Of a stretch of 64,000 nucleotides of DNA, positions 26,378 through 34,641 are shown piece by piece. Within the stretch, counting starts at the first letter, position 1, and each line of letters begins with the position of its first letter. Where the stretch lies: the NCBI GenBank assembly GCA_020853395.1, contig JADYYY010000017.1, positions 19,802 through 83,801 on the forward strand, given 5' to 3'. The notes beneath the pieces are model-generated. The model worked only from the letters and a program-made list of their open reading frames with translations, did not search any database and was not told where the DNA came from. The position numbers were made by a program, and so were the translations under genes. This stretch comes from Acidobacteriota bacterium (lineage in GTDB: Bacteria; Acidobacteriota; Vicinamibacteria; Vicinamibacterales; SCN-69-37).

Positions 26378-27193
26378 ATGCGACGACAACTCTCACTTGC
26401 CACGACGTCCCTGGCCCTGGTTGGCTGCCTCGCGGCATCTGCCCAGGCACAGAACCTGAGCGCCCCGCCGACCAAGGACATCTACTTCACGTTCAGTCAA
26501 CCGGTGGTCGTGCCCAACAAGACGCTCGACCCGGGCCGATACCTCTTCAGGCTCGAAGGGCGCGATCGACAGATCGTGCAGATCTACTCGGGCGATCGCG
26601 CGAAGCTGATACACACCGCGATGGCGGTCGGCAGCATGCGCGCCGATCAACCCGAACGTCCGGAGGTACGGCTCATCGAGAGCTCGGCCAGCGCGCCGAC
26701 CGCGATCGGTAGCTGGTGGTATCCCGAGATGCGCCAGGGCTGGGAGTTCGTCTACCCGAGACAGCAGGCCATGACGATCGCCAAGACCGCCACCGAGCCG
26801 ATCCTGACGACACGGGCCACGGTTCCGGCGGGCGAGGTCCAGAGCGGGCAGGTCGAGTCGGGTGAGCTGGTCCGGCTCGAGCCTGGCGGCAACGAAGTGC
26901 CGTACGTCGCGTCGTCCGAGTCCAGGCCCGCCCAGCCACGCGGCATCGCGCAAGTGGGCGACATCGAGAACGGAAACGGCAGCGTCGCGTCAGCCAACAG
27001 CGCGGCGAGCACGACACGCTCGGCGCAGGGTGCGGCCGGCGGCAGCGCCGCTGGCCGCGTGCAGGCGCAGGCGTCGAACGCCGCGGGTCGCAGCGAGCTG
27101 CCGCGGACGGCAGGCAACGAGCCGGCCATCGCGTTGGTTTCGTTGATCGCGCTCGCCGCCGCGTTCGCGCTGCGGCGTCGGATCGCGCTGTAG
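26378..27193 (+). CDS. exported protein with C-terminal LPRTA sorting signal (predicted sortase substrate)
   Basis: 271 residues. A Sec signal peptide (residues 1-24, ending AQAQ) is followed by a beta-rich domain (about 30-145; TKDIYFTFSQPVVVPNKTLDPGRYLFRL), a low-complexity Ser/Ala/Gly linker (about 150-238) and a tripartite sorting tail. The tail has LPRTA at 241-245, a hydrophobic helix IALVSLIALAAAFAL and a positively charged RRR tail. Class D sortases prefer LPxTA-type motifs, and one is encoded 1 kb downstream. The role of the folded domain is unknown. AAGGAG lies 9 nt before the ATG. The hairpin at 27208-27241 follows. Confidence 0.8.
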   Translation: MRRQLSLATTSLALVGCLAASAQAQNLSAPPTKDIYFTFSQPVVVPNKTLDPGRYLFRLEGRDRQIVQIYSGDRAKLIHTAMAVGSMRADQPERPEVRLIESSASAPTAIGSWWYPEMRQGWEFVYPRQQAMTIAKTATEPILTTRATVPAGEVQSGQVESGELVRLEPGGNEVPYVASSESRPAQPRGIAQVGDIENGNGSVASANSAASTTRSAQGAAGGSAAGRVQAQASNAAGRSELPRTAGNEPAIALVSLIALAAAFALRRRIAL

Positions 27194-27207
27194 GTCGCGC
27201 AACACTC

Positions 27208-27241
27208 GGGAGCCGCACGGAACGTCCTCCGTGCGGCTCCC
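27208..27241 (+). terminator. 14-bp perfect hairpin between substrate gene and VWA gene
   Basis: GGGAGCCGCACGGA (27208-27221) pairs perfectly with TCCGTGCGGCTCCC (27228-27241) around a 6-nt loop. There is no T-tract. It could terminate or attenuate transcription and so favour the sortase substrate over the downstream VWA and sortase genes. Confidence 0.6.
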
Positions 27242-27253
27242 CGACGTGCCAGC

Positions 27254-28228
27254 ATGCGCCGCTCACGATTGATGGCCTGGTCGCTCGCTGCCGGGCTGCT
27301 GCCCGGCGGCGCGGTCGTCCTCGGTGGCGAGCAGTTCTCCGCCTCCACGACCCTCGTCGTCCTCAACGTTCGCGTGACGGATCGCACGGGCGAGCACGTC
27401 GGCAACCTGCCGCGCAGCGCCTTCAGCGTGAGGCGGGATGGCGCCGACGTGCCGGTCGCGCTGTTCCTCGACGAAGACGCGCCAGCGACGATCGGGCTCG
27501 TGCTCGACAGCAGCACCAGCATGTGGGCCGTTCGCGACGACCTGCTCGCCGGGGCGCGCGCCTTCGCCGCCGCGAGCCATCCCGACGATGAGCTGTTCGC
27601 GATGGCGTTCAACGAGACACGTCATCCCGCGCTGCCGCCGAGCGCGCCGTTCACGAGCGACCGCGACGTGCTCGCGCGCGCCCTCAGCCGCGTGGTCGAA
27701 CCTCGCGGGAAGACCGCGCTCTTCGACGCGATTCGATCGGGGCTGCGCTACGCGGCCCACGGGCGGCATCCGCGCAAGGCGCTCGTCGTCGTCAGCGACG
27801 GCGGCGACAACGCGAGCACGTCGACGCTCGCCGAGGTCGTGGCCGACTCGCAGGCGTCGAACGTCGTGCTCTACGGCCTCGCGCTCGTCGATCCCTTGGA
27901 TGCCACTGCCGATCCTGACGTCCTGCGCCGCCTGTCTCGGAGCTCCGGAGGCGAGATGTTCCAACCGCGCGGCCGCGCGGATCTGTCGGCGGCGCTGCGC
28001 CGCATCGCGGAAGACATCCGGCAGGGCTACGTGCTCGGCATCGACGTGCCGGCTGCGCCGGCCGGGACCTATCACGTGCTGGACGTTCGCGTGTCGGCGC
28101 CTGGCGGCCGGAACGTCCGCGTCCGTCATCGCGAAGGCTATCGCGACGCGGCGCCGCAGCCGGACACGGAGCCGCCGATCACGGTCATCGACGAGGAGAC
28201 GCGAGAGGGACTCGATGCGCAACCGTGA
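27254..28228 (+). CDS. VWFA-related acidobacterial-type exported protein
   Basis: 324 residues with an N-terminal hydrophobic signal (about residues 6-24). The N-terminal strand region (STTLVVLNVRVTDRTGEHVGNL) and the von Willebrand A domain match the acidobacterial VWFA-related family. The metal-ion-dependent adhesion site is present as DSSTS (Asp85, Ser87, Ser89), with further elements GKTALFDAI and VVVSDGGDN. The domain binds protein ligands in other systems. It has no LPxTx tail, so it is not itself an obvious sortase substrate. Its last 14 nt overlap the sortase gene, implying translational coupling. No clear ribosome binding site. Confidence 0.82.
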   Translation: MRRSRLMAWSLAAGLLPGGAVVLGGEQFSASTTLVVLNVRVTDRTGEHVGNLPRSAFSVRRDGADVPVALFLDEDAPATIGLVLDSSTSMWAVRDDLLAGARAFAAASHPDDELFAMAFNETRHPALPPSAPFTSDRDVLARALSRVVEPRGKTALFDAIRSGLRYAAHGRHPRKALVVVSDGGDNASTSTLAEVVADSQASNVVLYGLALVDPLDATADPDVLRRLSRSSGGEMFQPRGRADLSAALRRIAEDIRQGYVLGIDVPAAPAGTYHVLDVRVSAPGGRNVRVRHREGYRDAAPQPDTEPPITVIDEETREGLDAQP

Positions 28229-28802
28229 CCGCCGATGGATCGGCTGGATCGAGCGCGCGCTCTGGGCGGCCGGCGCCGGGGGCGTGCTGTGGATCGGCGC
28301 GCAGACCATGGCGCGCGCCGACTACAACGCCACGCATCAGGCCGCGCTCGCGACCGCTCCGCGCGAGCCGCTCGGCGACACGTCGCCGCCCGCCACCGTC
28401 CCGCCCGACGGCGTCATCGGCGTGCTCGAGATCCCGCGCCTGAAGTACTCGCAGGTCGTGACCGAAGGCGACAACGAGGCAACGTTGAAGATCGCCGTCG
28501 GCCATCTACCCGATACGCCCCTGCCGTGGCGTCCGGGCAACAGCGTCGTCGCCGGACATCGGGACACCCATTTCCGAGCGCTCCGCGCCATCCGCCACGA
28601 CGACGAGATCCGCCTGCGCACCCCGTACGGCGTGCTCACGTACCGCGTCAGGGACCGGATGATCGTCGCACCCGCCGATGTCTGGGTCCTGGCGCCCTCG
28701 ACGCGCCGGCAACTGACGCTCGTGACCTGCTATCCGTTCACCTACGTCGGCAGCGCTCCGCAGCGCTTCATCGTCAGGGCGGCGCAAACAGCCGGGCCGT
28801 GA
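28215..28802 (+). CDS. class D-type sortase (Gram-negative sortase)
   Basis: 195 residues. An N-terminal membrane anchor (about 15-33) is followed by the sortase beta-barrel. The catalytic triad is complete: His115 (VVAGHRDTHF), Cys172 (TLVTCYPF) and Arg184 (APQRFIVRA). TLVTCYPF with a TYVGSAPQRF continuation fits class D/Gram-negative sortases. Sortases cleave LPxT-X motifs and join the Thr carbonyl to an amine acceptor. What the acceptor would be in a cell with an outer membrane is unknown. GAGAGGGA lies about 4 nt before the ATG, inside the VWA gene. The nearby LPRTA protein is the obvious substrate. Confidence 0.9.
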   Translation: MRNRDRRWIGWIERALWAAGAGGVLWIGAQTMARADYNATHQAALATAPREPLGDTSPPATVPPDGVIGVLEIPRLKYSQVVTEGDNEATLKIAVGHLPDTPLPWRPGNSVVAGHRDTHFRALRAIRHDDEIRLRTPYGVLTYRVRDRMIVAPADVWVLAPSTRRQLTLVTCYPFTYVGSAPQRFIVRAAQTAGP

Positions 28803-28854
28803 AGCCGGCCGGACGTCGAGCGACGCGTGCGCGCCGCGCGGGTCTCGATCGCTC

Positions 28855-28860
28855 TACAAT
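28855..28860 (+). promoter_or_regulatory. -10-like box close to start (hypothetical gene)
   Basis: TACAAT lies 9 nt upstream of the ATG at 28870, with no ribosome binding site between. Confidence 0.4.
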
Positions 28861-28869
28861 GCCGGCAAC

Positions 28870-29520
28870 ATGGCCCGCCGGCGCGCGTCCCTCGTGCTTG
28901 CCGTGCTCGGTGGGGCGGTCCTCTACATCGGCTTCGTGGCCACGCCTCCCGGTCCCCGCGACATCCGCCGCTTCGACCCTGTTCGCACCGCTGAACGTGA
29001 GATCGAGATGTGGCGCGCGTACTACGAGAAGCGGAACGTGCGTCTGTTCGCGCTGCTCGTTGCGCAGACGCGGGAGACGTACCGGTGTTCGTGGTGGACG
29101 GCGTCGCGGATCGCGTTCTCGCTGGCACGGGCCGCGGCGACGTTCGGCGGATTGCGCGGTGAGTACGCCCACGTGCTTCCGGATCTCGAGGACGGGTACG
29201 CGCGGGCGAAAGCGTGGACCGGCGCCGCCTACGATCCGGCCGCGCTCGCACGTGCCGAGCTCGCCTGGTGGGTCGCGCGCCGCATGCCGGGTCAGGACAG
29301 CCCGGAGCAGGTCGGCGGCCTGATCGCCGATCTGAACGCCATGCTGTACGACGTGCCTCGCGAGCGCGTGCTCGAGGCCTCGGTCCTGCGCGCCAGAGCC
29401 GGGAAGCTCAGAGATGACGGCGGCGTGAATGCCGACTGGGCTGAAGTCTCGCGGTTGCTCCACGAGTCGTACCGGAAGCTGGCGGACGGCGTTACTTCCC
29501 TTTCCCCGGCCCGAAGATGA
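28870..29520 (+). CDS. membrane-anchored protein of unknown function
   Basis: 216 residues with one N-terminal membrane segment (about 6-24, ASLVLAVLGGAVLYIGFVA). The remainder looks alpha-helical and soluble, rich in Arg, Ala and Leu (ERVLEASVLRARAGKLR), probably facing the periplasm. I recognise no family. It lies 67 nt after the sortase on the same strand, with a possible own promoter. Its 3' end overlaps the convergent amidohydrolase gene by 29 nt. Confidence 0.6.
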   Translation: MARRRASLVLAVLGGAVLYIGFVATPPGPRDIRRFDPVRTAEREIEMWRAYYEKRNVRLFALLVAQTRETYRCSWWTASRIAFSLARAAATFGGLRGEYAHVLPDLEDGYARAKAWTGAAYDPAALARAELAWWVARRMPGQDSPEQVGGLIADLNAMLYDVPRERVLEASVLRARAGKLRDDGGVNADWAEVSRLLHESYRKLADGVTSLSPARR

Positions 29521-31165
29521 CCCGACCCGCCATCGCCCCCGTGTGCTGCCCGTTGTCGATCGTGACCTCGCCGTTCACGATCACGTAAGGAATCCCCACG
29601 GGAAACTGGTGCGGCTGCTCGAAGGTCGCGCGGTCGGCCACCGTCGCCGCGTCGAAGACCGTGAGGTCCGCCCAGTTGCCGGCCTTGATCCGGCCGCGAT
29701 CCGCGATGCCCAGCTTGTCGGCGTTCATGCTGGTCATCTTCTTCACGGCCTCGGCGAGCGGTATCACTTTCAGATCGCGGGCGTAACGTCCGAGGACCCG
29801 GGGAAACGTCCCGTAGTAGCGCGGGTGCGGGTGCGTCTTTCCGGTCGGGCCGTCCGGGCTCACCGCCGTGCCGTCGGATCCGATCGACGTCCACGGCTGC
29901 TTCAGGATGAGCTGCATGTCTTCCTCGGAGTGATGGAAGAAGACCGTCGGCACCGTGCCGTGCTCCTCGAGCAACACGTCCATCAGCACGTCAGCCGGAT
30001 TGCCGCCGCGCGCCGCGACGAGCTCGCTCATCCGCTTGCCCTGGAACGGCTTGTTCTTCTCGTTCTTCAGCGCGACGAGGAGCATGCCGCCCCAGCCGTC
30101 GCCGGTCGCCAAGTAGTGGTTGTACCAGTTCGGCAGGCCGTTGAGGATCTCGCGGCGCAGCCGCGGGCGCAGCGCCGGATCGCGGAGCCGCTCGAGCATC
30201 TTCTCGCGGCCGCCGTCGAACGCCCACGGCGGGATGATCGACGACAGGTTGTTCTGGCCAGCCGTGTAGGGATAGACGTTGGCGCGGATGTCGTAGCCCT
30301 CGTCGCGCGCCTTCTGCACCATCGCGATGATCTCGTTGGCGCGGCCCCAGAGCTTCTTGTGCGCGATCTTCATGTGGATGACGTCCACGCGGATGTTCGC
30401 GCCCTTGCCGACCGCGATCGCTTCCCCGATCGCCTTGAACACGCCCTCGCCCTCGTCGCGGATGTGCGACGAGTACATCCCGCCGTACTCCTTGGCGGCC
30501 TTCGCCAGCTCGACGAGGTGCGCGGTCGTCGCGAGGCTGGACGGCGGGACGAGCAGCGACGTCGACAGGCCCATCGCGCCCTCGCGCATGGCCTGGCGCA
30601 CCTGGTCCTGCATGGTCGCGATCTCCGCTGCGGTCGGCGGCTGCTGACCGTAGCCGTGCACGTACGTCCAGACCTGCTCCTCCCCGACGTACGACGCGAT
30701 GTTGGTCGCCATGTGACGGCGTTCCAGCGTCTCGAAATAGCCGCCCATCGTCGTCCACTCCGGCGTCACGCCGTCGAGCAGCGAGCGCGGATCGTCGTTC
30801 ACGCCGACCTTGACCGGGCCCGCCGATCGCGATTCGCCGAGGACCATCGTGGTCACGCCCTGGCGGATCATGCTCTCGGCCTTGGGTTCCACGAGGATCG
30901 TGTAGTCCGAGTGGTTGTGCATGTCGATGAAGCCGGGCGCGACGACGAGACCGGTCGCATCGATGCGGCGGCGCGCCGAGGCGGCCGCCAGATCGCCGAC
31001 CGTCGCGACGTGGCCATCCCGCACGCCGACGTCGGCTCGCACGGCCGGACCGCCGTCGCCGTCCAGCACGGAACCACCCGCCACGACGAGGTCGTAATCC
31101 GGCTGAGCCGGCGCGGAAGTACAAGCGGACAGCGCGAGCGCGAGCAGCAGGACGATGGAGCGCAT
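29492..31165 (-). CDS. lipoprotein D-aminoacylase-family amidohydrolase
   Basis: 557 residues. The lipobox LSAC (Cys15) after a short hydrophobic core makes it a lipoprotein. The amidohydrolase core follows: VAGGSVLDGDGGP, metal-binding APGFIDMHNHSD (His-x-His), SHIRDEGEG, RANVYPYTAGQNN and the C-terminal ADLTVFDAATV and PYVIVNGEVTIDNG. It is a paralogue of the exported enzyme at 16247-17878. The substrate is presumably an N-acyl-D-amino acid or a peptide-like amide. A TAAGAT box lies 6 nt before the ATG and there is no ribosome binding site. Confidence 0.85.
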   Translation of the reverse strand: MRSIVLLLALALSACTSAPAQPDYDLVVAGGSVLDGDGGPAVRADVGVRDGHVATVGDLAAASARRRIDATGLVVAPGFIDMHNHSDYTILVEPKAESMIRQGVTTMVLGESRSAGPVKVGVNDDPRSLLDGVTPEWTTMGGYFETLERRHMATNIASYVGEEQVWTYVHGYGQQPPTAAEIATMQDQVRQAMREGAMGLSTSLLVPPSSLATTAHLVELAKAAKEYGGMYSSHIRDEGEGVFKAIGEAIAVGKGANIRVDVIHMKIAHKKLWGRANEIIAMVQKARDEGYDIRANVYPYTAGQNNLSSIIPPWAFDGGREKMLERLRDPALRPRLRREILNGLPNWYNHYLATGDGWGGMLLVALKNEKNKPFQGKRMSELVAARGGNPADVLMDVLLEEHGTVPTVFFHHSEEDMQLILKQPWTSIGSDGTAVSPDGPTGKTHPHPRYYGTFPRVLGRYARDLKVIPLAEAVKKMTSMNADKLGIADRGRIKAGNWADLTVFDAATVADRATFEQPHQFPVGIPYVIVNGEVTIDNGQHTGAMAGRVIFGPGKGK

Positions 31166-31171
31166 GCGCGT

Positions 31172-31177
31172 ATCTTA
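31172..31177 (-). promoter_or_regulatory. -10-like box at leaderless spacing (amidohydrolase)
   Basis: The minus strand reads TAAGAT, then ACGCGC, then the ATG at 31165: a 6-nt gap. Confidence 0.45.
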
Positions 31178-31254
31178 TTCCCGGGCGCCGCGTGACGCGA
31201 CGCGTCTGGATCGGCAGGCGCCGGTGTACGGGCGACCGCGGGAGTTCCTCGATG

Positions 31255-31260
31255 TACACT
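31255..31260 (+). promoter_or_regulatory. possible -10 box of the beta-helix protein gene
   Basis: TACACT lies 23 nt before the ATG at 31284 and upstream of GCGGAGG (31272-31278), giving a conventional short leader. Confidence 0.3.
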
Positions 31261-31283
31261 CTCCCGATTCAGCGGAGGTTCGC

Positions 31284-33209
31284 ATGAAGCGGCTGCTCGC
31301 GGTGCTCATCCTGACCATGCTGTCCACGCCGGTGCTCCGCGCCGAGAACGCGACGCGCGCCGGCCGGTTCGTCGTCGAGCCGCCGACGCTGATCTGCCTC
31401 GGATTCGAGTGGGACATCGAGGGCGACGACAACCGAAACGCCACGGTCGAGGTCGCATACCGCGCCGCCGGAGCGGCGGCGTGGAAGGAGGCGATGCCGC
31501 TCTTGCGCATGGGCGGCGAGAAGATCTTCCGCGCGCCCTACACGGTGCCGCCGCGCTTCGCGGGGAGCATCATCGATCTCGAGCCCGACACCGAGTACGA
31601 GGTGAGGCTCACGATGAAGGACCCGGACGGGATCAGCGGCGACGCCGTTCAGGTCACGAAGGTGCGGACACGCGGCGAACCCAGAGCCGCGGCCGGAGGG
31701 CGTGTGCTGCACGTCTACCCGCAAGGCTGGAAAGGGCCGAAGCAGGAGCCCGCCTACACCGGCCTGATGGCCGCCTATGCCGGCGCCGGCACCGGCGACT
31801 GGAACGTCGTCTACCAGAAGAAAGTCGAGCCCGGAGACGTGATCCTCATGCACGCCGGCCTGTACAAGGGCGACCGGCACAACTACGTCGATCCGTTCAG
31901 CACGACGTTCGACGGCACCTACCTGCTGACGGCGAAGGGCACGCCGGAGAAGCCGATCGTCATCAAGGCCGCCGGCGACGGCGAGGTCATCATCGACGGC
32001 GACGGGGCGTTCCGCCTCTTCGACGTGATGGGCTCGGCCTACAACATCTTCGACGGCCTGACGATCCGGAACGCCGAGGTGGCGTTCTGGGCCGGCGTCA
32101 AGGACGTGGCTGGCGCCGAGGGCCTGACCGTCCGGAACTGCCGGATCGAGAACGTGGGCATCGGGGTGAACACGCAGTTCGCCGGGTCGAAGAACTTCTA
32201 CATCGCCGACAACATCTTCCTCGGCCGCGACGATCGGCATCGCGTGCTCGGCTGGGCGAATCCCGGCGCGTACGGCGCGCACCCCATCAACAGCTACTAC
32301 GCGGTGAAGGTCTACGGGCAGGGCCACGTCATCGCGCACAACGCGGTCGCGTTCTTCCACGACGGCATCAGCGTCTGCACGCACGGCCAGCCCGACGCAG
32401 CGCGCAGCGACTGGGCGGTGGCGATCGACATCTACAACAACGACATCCACGTCACCGGCGACGACTTCATCGAGGCAGACGGCGGCGTGCACAACATCCG
32501 GGTGCTGCGCAACCGCGGCGTGAACGCCGCGCACACGGGGCTCAGCGCGCAGCCGATCTTCGGCGGCCCGGCGTACTACATCCGCAACGTCGTGTACAAC
32601 ACGCCGGTGGCGCTCAAGTTCAACAACCCGGCGGGCGTCTACGTGCTGCAGAACACCATCATCGCGGAGCACCGCACCAACCAGCAGGTCTCGAACGCTC
32701 GCTTCCTGAACAACCTGTTCCTCGGCACCGACGCGCCGCGCGTCGGCATCGCGTCGATCGGCGGCCCGACGGCCTACTCGCTCTACGATCACAACGGCTA
32801 TCGGCCGAACCGTGGCGTGGACACCCAGTACGCCTGGCTCGGGCCGCGCCCGGGACTCACGGTGGATTACGAGCGGCCGGCCGCGCAGGCGCCGCGATTC
32901 CGGACGCTCGCCGAGCTCGCACGCGCCAGCGGCCAGGAAACGCACTCGATCGAGTTGGACTACGACGTGTTCGAGAACCTGGCGCCGCCGGTGCCGCCCG
33001 ACTCGTCGAAGCCGGGGACGCCCTACGAGGCCGTCAATCTGAACTTCGGATTGAAGCCGGCGAGCAAGGCCGTGGACGCGGGCGTGCGGATCCCCAACGT
33101 GAACGACGGCTTCTCGGGAAAGGCGCCGGACCTCGGCGCGTACGAAGTCGGGCAGCCGGCCCCCGTCTACGGCCCGAGGACGCTCACGTCGCAGCCGTTC
33201 TACCGGTAG
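31284..33209 (+). CDS. exported right-handed beta-helix protein with fibronectin III-like domain
   Basis: 641 residues: signal peptide (MKRLLAVLILTMLSTPVLRA), a fibronectin type III-like domain (about 30-135, LEPDTEYEVRLTMKDPDG) and a long parallel beta-helix. The helix shows as repeated turns such as YNIFDGLTIRNAEVAFW, LTVRNCRIENVGIGV and IRVLRNRGVNAAHTG. Such folds usually bind or cleave polysaccharides, with lyase or hydrolase activity. I see no definitive catalytic signature, so activity is open. The ATG at 31284 is set by GCGGAGG 5 nt upstream. The preceding in-frame region is not signal-like. Confidence 0.82.
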   Translation: MKRLLAVLILTMLSTPVLRAENATRAGRFVVEPPTLICLGFEWDIEGDDNRNATVEVAYRAAGAAAWKEAMPLLRMGGEKIFRAPYTVPPRFAGSIIDLEPDTEYEVRLTMKDPDGISGDAVQVTKVRTRGEPRAAAGGRVLHVYPQGWKGPKQEPAYTGLMAAYAGAGTGDWNVVYQKKVEPGDVILMHAGLYKGDRHNYVDPFSTTFDGTYLLTAKGTPEKPIVIKAAGDGEVIIDGDGAFRLFDVMGSAYNIFDGLTIRNAEVAFWAGVKDVAGAEGLTVRNCRIENVGIGVNTQFAGSKNFYIADNIFLGRDDRHRVLGWANPGAYGAHPINSYYAVKVYGQGHVIAHNAVAFFHDGISVCTHGQPDAARSDWAVAIDIYNNDIHVTGDDFIEADGGVHNIRVLRNRGVNAAHTGLSAQPIFGGPAYYIRNVVYNTPVALKFNNPAGVYVLQNTIIAEHRTNQQVSNARFLNNLFLGTDAPRVGIASIGGPTAYSLYDHNGYRPNRGVDTQYAWLGPRPGLTVDYERPAAQAPRFRTLAELARASGQETHSIELDYDVFENLAPPVPPDSSKPGTPYEAVNLNFGLKPASKAVDAGVRIPNVNDGFSGKAPDLGAYEVGQPAPVYGPRTLTSQPFYR

Positions 33210-33215
33210 CTTCGA

Positions 33216-33878
33216 TCACTCGAGCCGCGAGGGCCGCGGCTGCGCGCCCCGTTCGGCGAGCAGCCCGGTCATCAGGACGATCTCGCCGCGTTGTCCGGCA
33301 TCGATCGCTCTTGCGATCGCTGTGACCTCAGGCCTTGCCGGCCGCGACAGCAACGCGCGCGCCATCAGCACGCCGCCCTCGTGATGCCGGATCATGAGCT
33401 GCAGGAACAGGATCTCCGCCTCGCGCCCGGCCGCGTCCCTCAACAGCCCGAGCTCGGCGTCCGTCGCCATGCCGGGCATCGACGATGCGGACGACGCCGG
33501 CTCGGCGCCCATCGCGCGGTGACCTGCGTGCGCCGGCATCCACTGCATGCGCGGTCCGGCCGATGCTTGCGACAGCCCCCACTGCTGCAGCCAGCCCATG
33601 AACATGCCGCGCTGCGCCGATTGCGTGACGATGATGTCGTACGCGAGCGCGCGCAGCCGCTCGTCCGTCGACGCGTCGCGGACGACGAAGGCCATCTCGA
33701 CCGCTTGCGCGTGGTGGGTCGCCATGTCGCGGGCGAAGCCCGCTTCCTGGGAGCGCTCCGACGGCGGGCCGCCGCTCCAGAGCGTCAGCAGCACCCAGAC
33801 CAGACCGAGGAGCGCGGCGGCGGCACCGGTCATCAGCCAGCGGCGCATGACGGAGCGGCCGGGCGCGGGCGTCGTCAC
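33216..33878 (-). CDS. DUF305 membrane-anchored protein
   Basis: About 220 residues with an N-terminal membrane segment (MTGAAAALLGLVWVLLTLW) and two copies of the DUF305 histidine signature: RDMATHHAQAVEMA and LQLMIRHHEGGVLMA. Met- and His-rich intervening sequence (MQWMPAHAGHRAMG) is compatible with metal binding, which has been suggested for the family but is not settled. I chose GTG at 33878 because TACTAT sits 7 nt upstream; an ATG 30 nt downstream is the alternative. It converges on the beta-helix gene and diverges from a DUF3105 gene. Confidence 0.82.
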   Translation of the reverse strand: MTTPAPGRSVMRRWLMTGAAAALLGLVWVLLTLWSGGPPSERSQEAGFARDMATHHAQAVEMAFVVRDASTDERLRALAYDIIVTQSAQRGMFMGWLQQWGLSQASAGPRMQWMPAHAGHRAMGAEPASSASSMPGMATDAELGLLRDAAGREAEILFLQLMIRHHEGGVLMARALLSRPARPEVTAIARAIDAGQRGEIVLMTGLLAERGAQPRPSRLE

Positions 33879-33885
33879 GGACGCT

Positions 33886-33891
33886 ATAGTA
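33886..33891 (-). promoter_or_regulatory. -10-like box at leaderless spacing (DUF305 gene)
   Basis: The minus strand reads TACTAT, then AGCGTCC, then GTG at 33878. The plus strand of the same bases offers TATAGT (33885-33890), so the two divergent genes may share a palindromic CTATAG core. Confidence 0.45.
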
Positions 33892-33955
33892 GCTGCTCGC
33901 CAAGGCGCCGGAACCGCCGGGCGTGCAGGCGAGCGTGAAGGGGAACGAAGAGCCG

Positions 33956-34597
33956 ATGGCAAGAGAACGCGCGCGCGCACGACGAGAACAGGCCGCACAG
34001 ACCCGCACGGAACACAAGAAAGCCCTCCGCCGCCGCACCCTGATCCGGCGCGCCGCGCTCGGCGCGCTTCTGACCGTCGTCGCGACCTCGATCGGATTCT
34101 GCACGTTCAGGGAGCACCAGCTCTCCAGCGCACTGACGACCGCCACGTATCCTGGCGGCCAACACCTCGCCGGCCGGATCACGTATCGCGAGCGCCCGCC
34201 GCTCGGCGGCACCCACAACGTCGTCTGGCAGAACTGCGGAACGTACGACGTGCCGATCCACGACGAGCACGCGGTGCACGCGCTCGAACACGGCGCCGTG
34301 TGGATCACCTACCGGCCCGATCTGCCCGCCGACGACGTGCTGCGCCTGAAGACGATCGCCGCCGACGACTACATGCTGCTCAGCCCGTACCCCGGACTGG
34401 AAGCGCCGGTCGTGGCGAGCGCCTGGAACCACCAGATCGTGCTCGAAGGCGCCGGCGATTCGCGGCTTCCGCAGTTCATCGCGAGATTCAAGAACAACCC
34501 CAGCTCGACGCCGGAGTTCGGCGCCCCGTGCACCGGCGGCACGTTCGCGACAGCCGAAGCCGACTCGCTGCAGACGGCCGGCGGCATGGTGCGGTGA
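33956..34597 (+). CDS. DUF3105 membrane-anchored protein
   Basis: 213 residues from ATG 33956. A basic Arg/Lys-rich cytoplasmic stretch is followed by one membrane segment (about 33-50, AALGALLTVVATSIGF). The extracytoplasmic DUF3105 domain has PPLGGTHNVVWQNCGTYDVPI and DEHAVHALEHGAVWITYRP. The conserved His and Cys residues suggest metal or redox chemistry, but the function is not known. DUF3105 and DUF305 genes are neighbours in other bacteria too, which supports a joint role. AAGGGGAA precedes the ATG at a long spacing; an in-frame GTG at 33923 is possible. Confidence 0.82.
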   Translation: MARERARARREQAAQTRTEHKKALRRRTLIRRAALGALLTVVATSIGFCTFREHQLSSALTTATYPGGQHLAGRITYRERPPLGGTHNVVWQNCGTYDVPIHDEHAVHALEHGAVWITYRPDLPADDVLRLKTIAADDYMLLSPYPGLEAPVVASAWNHQIVLEGAGDSRLPQFIARFKNNPSSTPEFGAPCTGGTFATAEADSLQTAGGMVR

Positions 34598-34641
34598 CCG
34601 ACGGACCCACTCACGATCCCATCAGATCGGTGCCGGAAGGG

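Noticed and set aside
27254..28228. VWA protein as the sortase substrate
   Set aside because: Its C-terminus (EETREGLDAQP) has no LPxTx motif or hydrophobic tail.
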